NCBI GenBank assembly: GCA_027622495.1
Contig: JAQBYL010000051.1
Location: 1 to 13,922 of the forward strand
Direction of reading: 5' to 3'
Length of the DNA stretch: 13,922 nt
From: Pseudomonadota bacterium
Lineage (GTDB): Bacteria > Pseudomonadota > Gammaproteobacteria > Pseudomonadales > Azotimanducaceae
Part shown: positions 13,358 to 13,922 of the stretch, piece by piece
How the letters are laid out: the number at the start of each line of letters is the position of its first letter
How positions within the stretch are numbered: the first letter of the stretch is position 1
Program-made: the position numbers and the translations under genes
Notes under the pieces: generated by a model
The model's database searches: none
The model's input: the letters and a program-made list of their open reading frames with translations, nothing else
Told to the model about the DNA's origin: nothing

Positions 13358-13922
13358 CCAGCCGTGTGAGCTCGGCCAGCCGTTCTCCCGGCCACTGAAG
13401 CTGCAGAAGGCTCTGTTTGATTTCCGGTTCGATGTTGGGCAGCAGCTCCGCCAGCCGCCAGCCCACGGAACGGCTGTCATCAAAGTCCACCTGCAGGTTG
13501 AGCTGCTGGACCATGGGGTGCTTGACCAGTTGCAGCAGGAGATCGACCAGCGGCTGGTGTTCGGGCCGCAGTTCGCTGCGCGGTTCATCGGGCAGAAACT
13601 CCACCCGTCCGACCAGCAGATGATCGGTCTCTTCATAGGTCTCGCGGATCCGGAATTTGCGCCTGCCGCGCGCAACGATCCCCAGCATGCCCTCTTTCAA
13701 CTGGTTGAAGTCGATGATTTCGGCTTCTGTTCCCACCTGAAAGATCTCGGGCTGACTGGCATCGGGTGAAAACCGCGCGTCCGAACCCGAACGAATCAGC
13801 ACCACGCCAAAGCCTTTCTGCTGGCGCATGCAGCGGCTGATCATGTCGAGATAGCGCGGTTCAAAGATTCGCAGAGGCAGGTGGCCGCCATGAAACAACA
13901 CAGTCCCAAGCGGAAACAGCGG
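13338..13922 (-). CDS. LON substrate-binding-domain protein (5' end cut by window edge)
   Basis: The frame is open to the right edge and encodes PLFPLGTVLFHGGHLPLRIFEP, the hallmark of the Lon N-terminal (PF02190) domain. The GTG at 13901 is therefore internal (the Val of GTV) and 194 residues are visible. No AAA+ or protease domain follows, because the protein ends KLRG about 190 residues in. It is thus a stand-alone LON-domain protein of roughly 195 to 200 residues, like those annotated as 'LON peptidase substrate-binding domain-containing'. Inner matches are RYLDMISRCMRQQKGFGVVLI and GTEAEIIDFNQLKEGMLGIVARGRRKFRI. Its cellular role is not established; binding of protein or peptide is inferred from the domain. 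It ends 38 bases before proA, and its 3' end carries the promoter for the next operon. Confidence 0.88.
   Translation of the reverse strand, partial: PLFPLGTVLFHGGHLPLRIFEPRYLDMISRCMRQQKGFGVVLIRSGSDARFSPDASQPEIFQVGTEAEIIDFNQLKEGMLGIVARGRRKFRIRETYEETDHLLVGRVEFLPDEPRSELRPEHQPLVDLLLQLVKHPMVQQLNLQVDFDDSRSVGWRLAELLPNIEPEIKQSLLQLQWPGERLAELTRLVNKLRG

Noticed and set aside
13338..13901. GTG at 13901 as the start of the LON-domain gene
   Set aside because: The frame upstream to the window edge reads PLFPLGTV, the conserved N-terminal motif, so the gene continues off the window.
1..13922. Search for tRNA, rRNA, CRISPR, insertion sequence, attachment site or riboswitch
   Set aside because: Nearly all bases are occupied by conserved protein genes; I saw no cloverleaf sequence, regular spaced repeat, terminal inverted repeat or transposase motif.

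Overview
The window reads as the chromosome of a free-living gammaproteobacterium. The DNA is moderately GC-rich, genes are packed tightly, and the proteins resemble Pseudomonas and E. coli homologues along their length. I cannot name a genus. I see no mobile element, CRISPR array, tRNA or rRNA, and no sign of recent transfer. All sixteen recognisable protein genes belong to known families, and the one clear intergenic gap is 119 bases.

Left block, plus strand (1-3637): hemA (entering from the left edge), prfA, prmC and a moeB/thiF-type gene form one operon with 8-base, -1-base and -4-base junctions. HemA makes the first committed tetrapyrrole precursor. PrfA is release factor 1 and PrmC methylates its GGQ glutamine. 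The last protein is a ubiquitin-activating-like adenylyltransferase for sulfur-carrier proteins.

Right block, minus strand (13922 back to 3570): a LON-domain protein gene enters from the right edge. Its last bases contain a good sigma70-type promoter (13329-13357) pointing into proA, nadD, rsfS, rlmH, mrdA, rodA, mltB, rlpA, (119-base gap), dacA, ybeD and lipB. This order, from proA to lipB, is known from pseudomonads. It joins proline and NAD synthesis, ribosome silencing and 23S rRNA methylation, the elongasome pair PBP2/RodA, three peptidoglycan-processing enzymes (MltB, RlpA, PBP5-type carboxypeptidase) and octanoyl transfer for lipoate. Most junctions overlap or abut, so translational coupling is likely.

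The two blocks converge, and moeB and lipB overlap tail-to-tail by 68 bases. The genes usually next in line elsewhere (murI after moeB, lipA after lipB) are absent, which suggests an old rearrangement junction. Other points of interest are two TTGA stop/start overlaps using rare TTG starts (proA/nadD, rsfS/rlmH), an rsfS start inside nadD next to a slippery A-AAA-AAG run, a possible 8-codon leader ORF before dacA, an MltB without a lipobox, and several starts that a default longest-ORF call would misplace. I found no evidence for a novel biological system; the window is mostly conserved housekeeping DNA.
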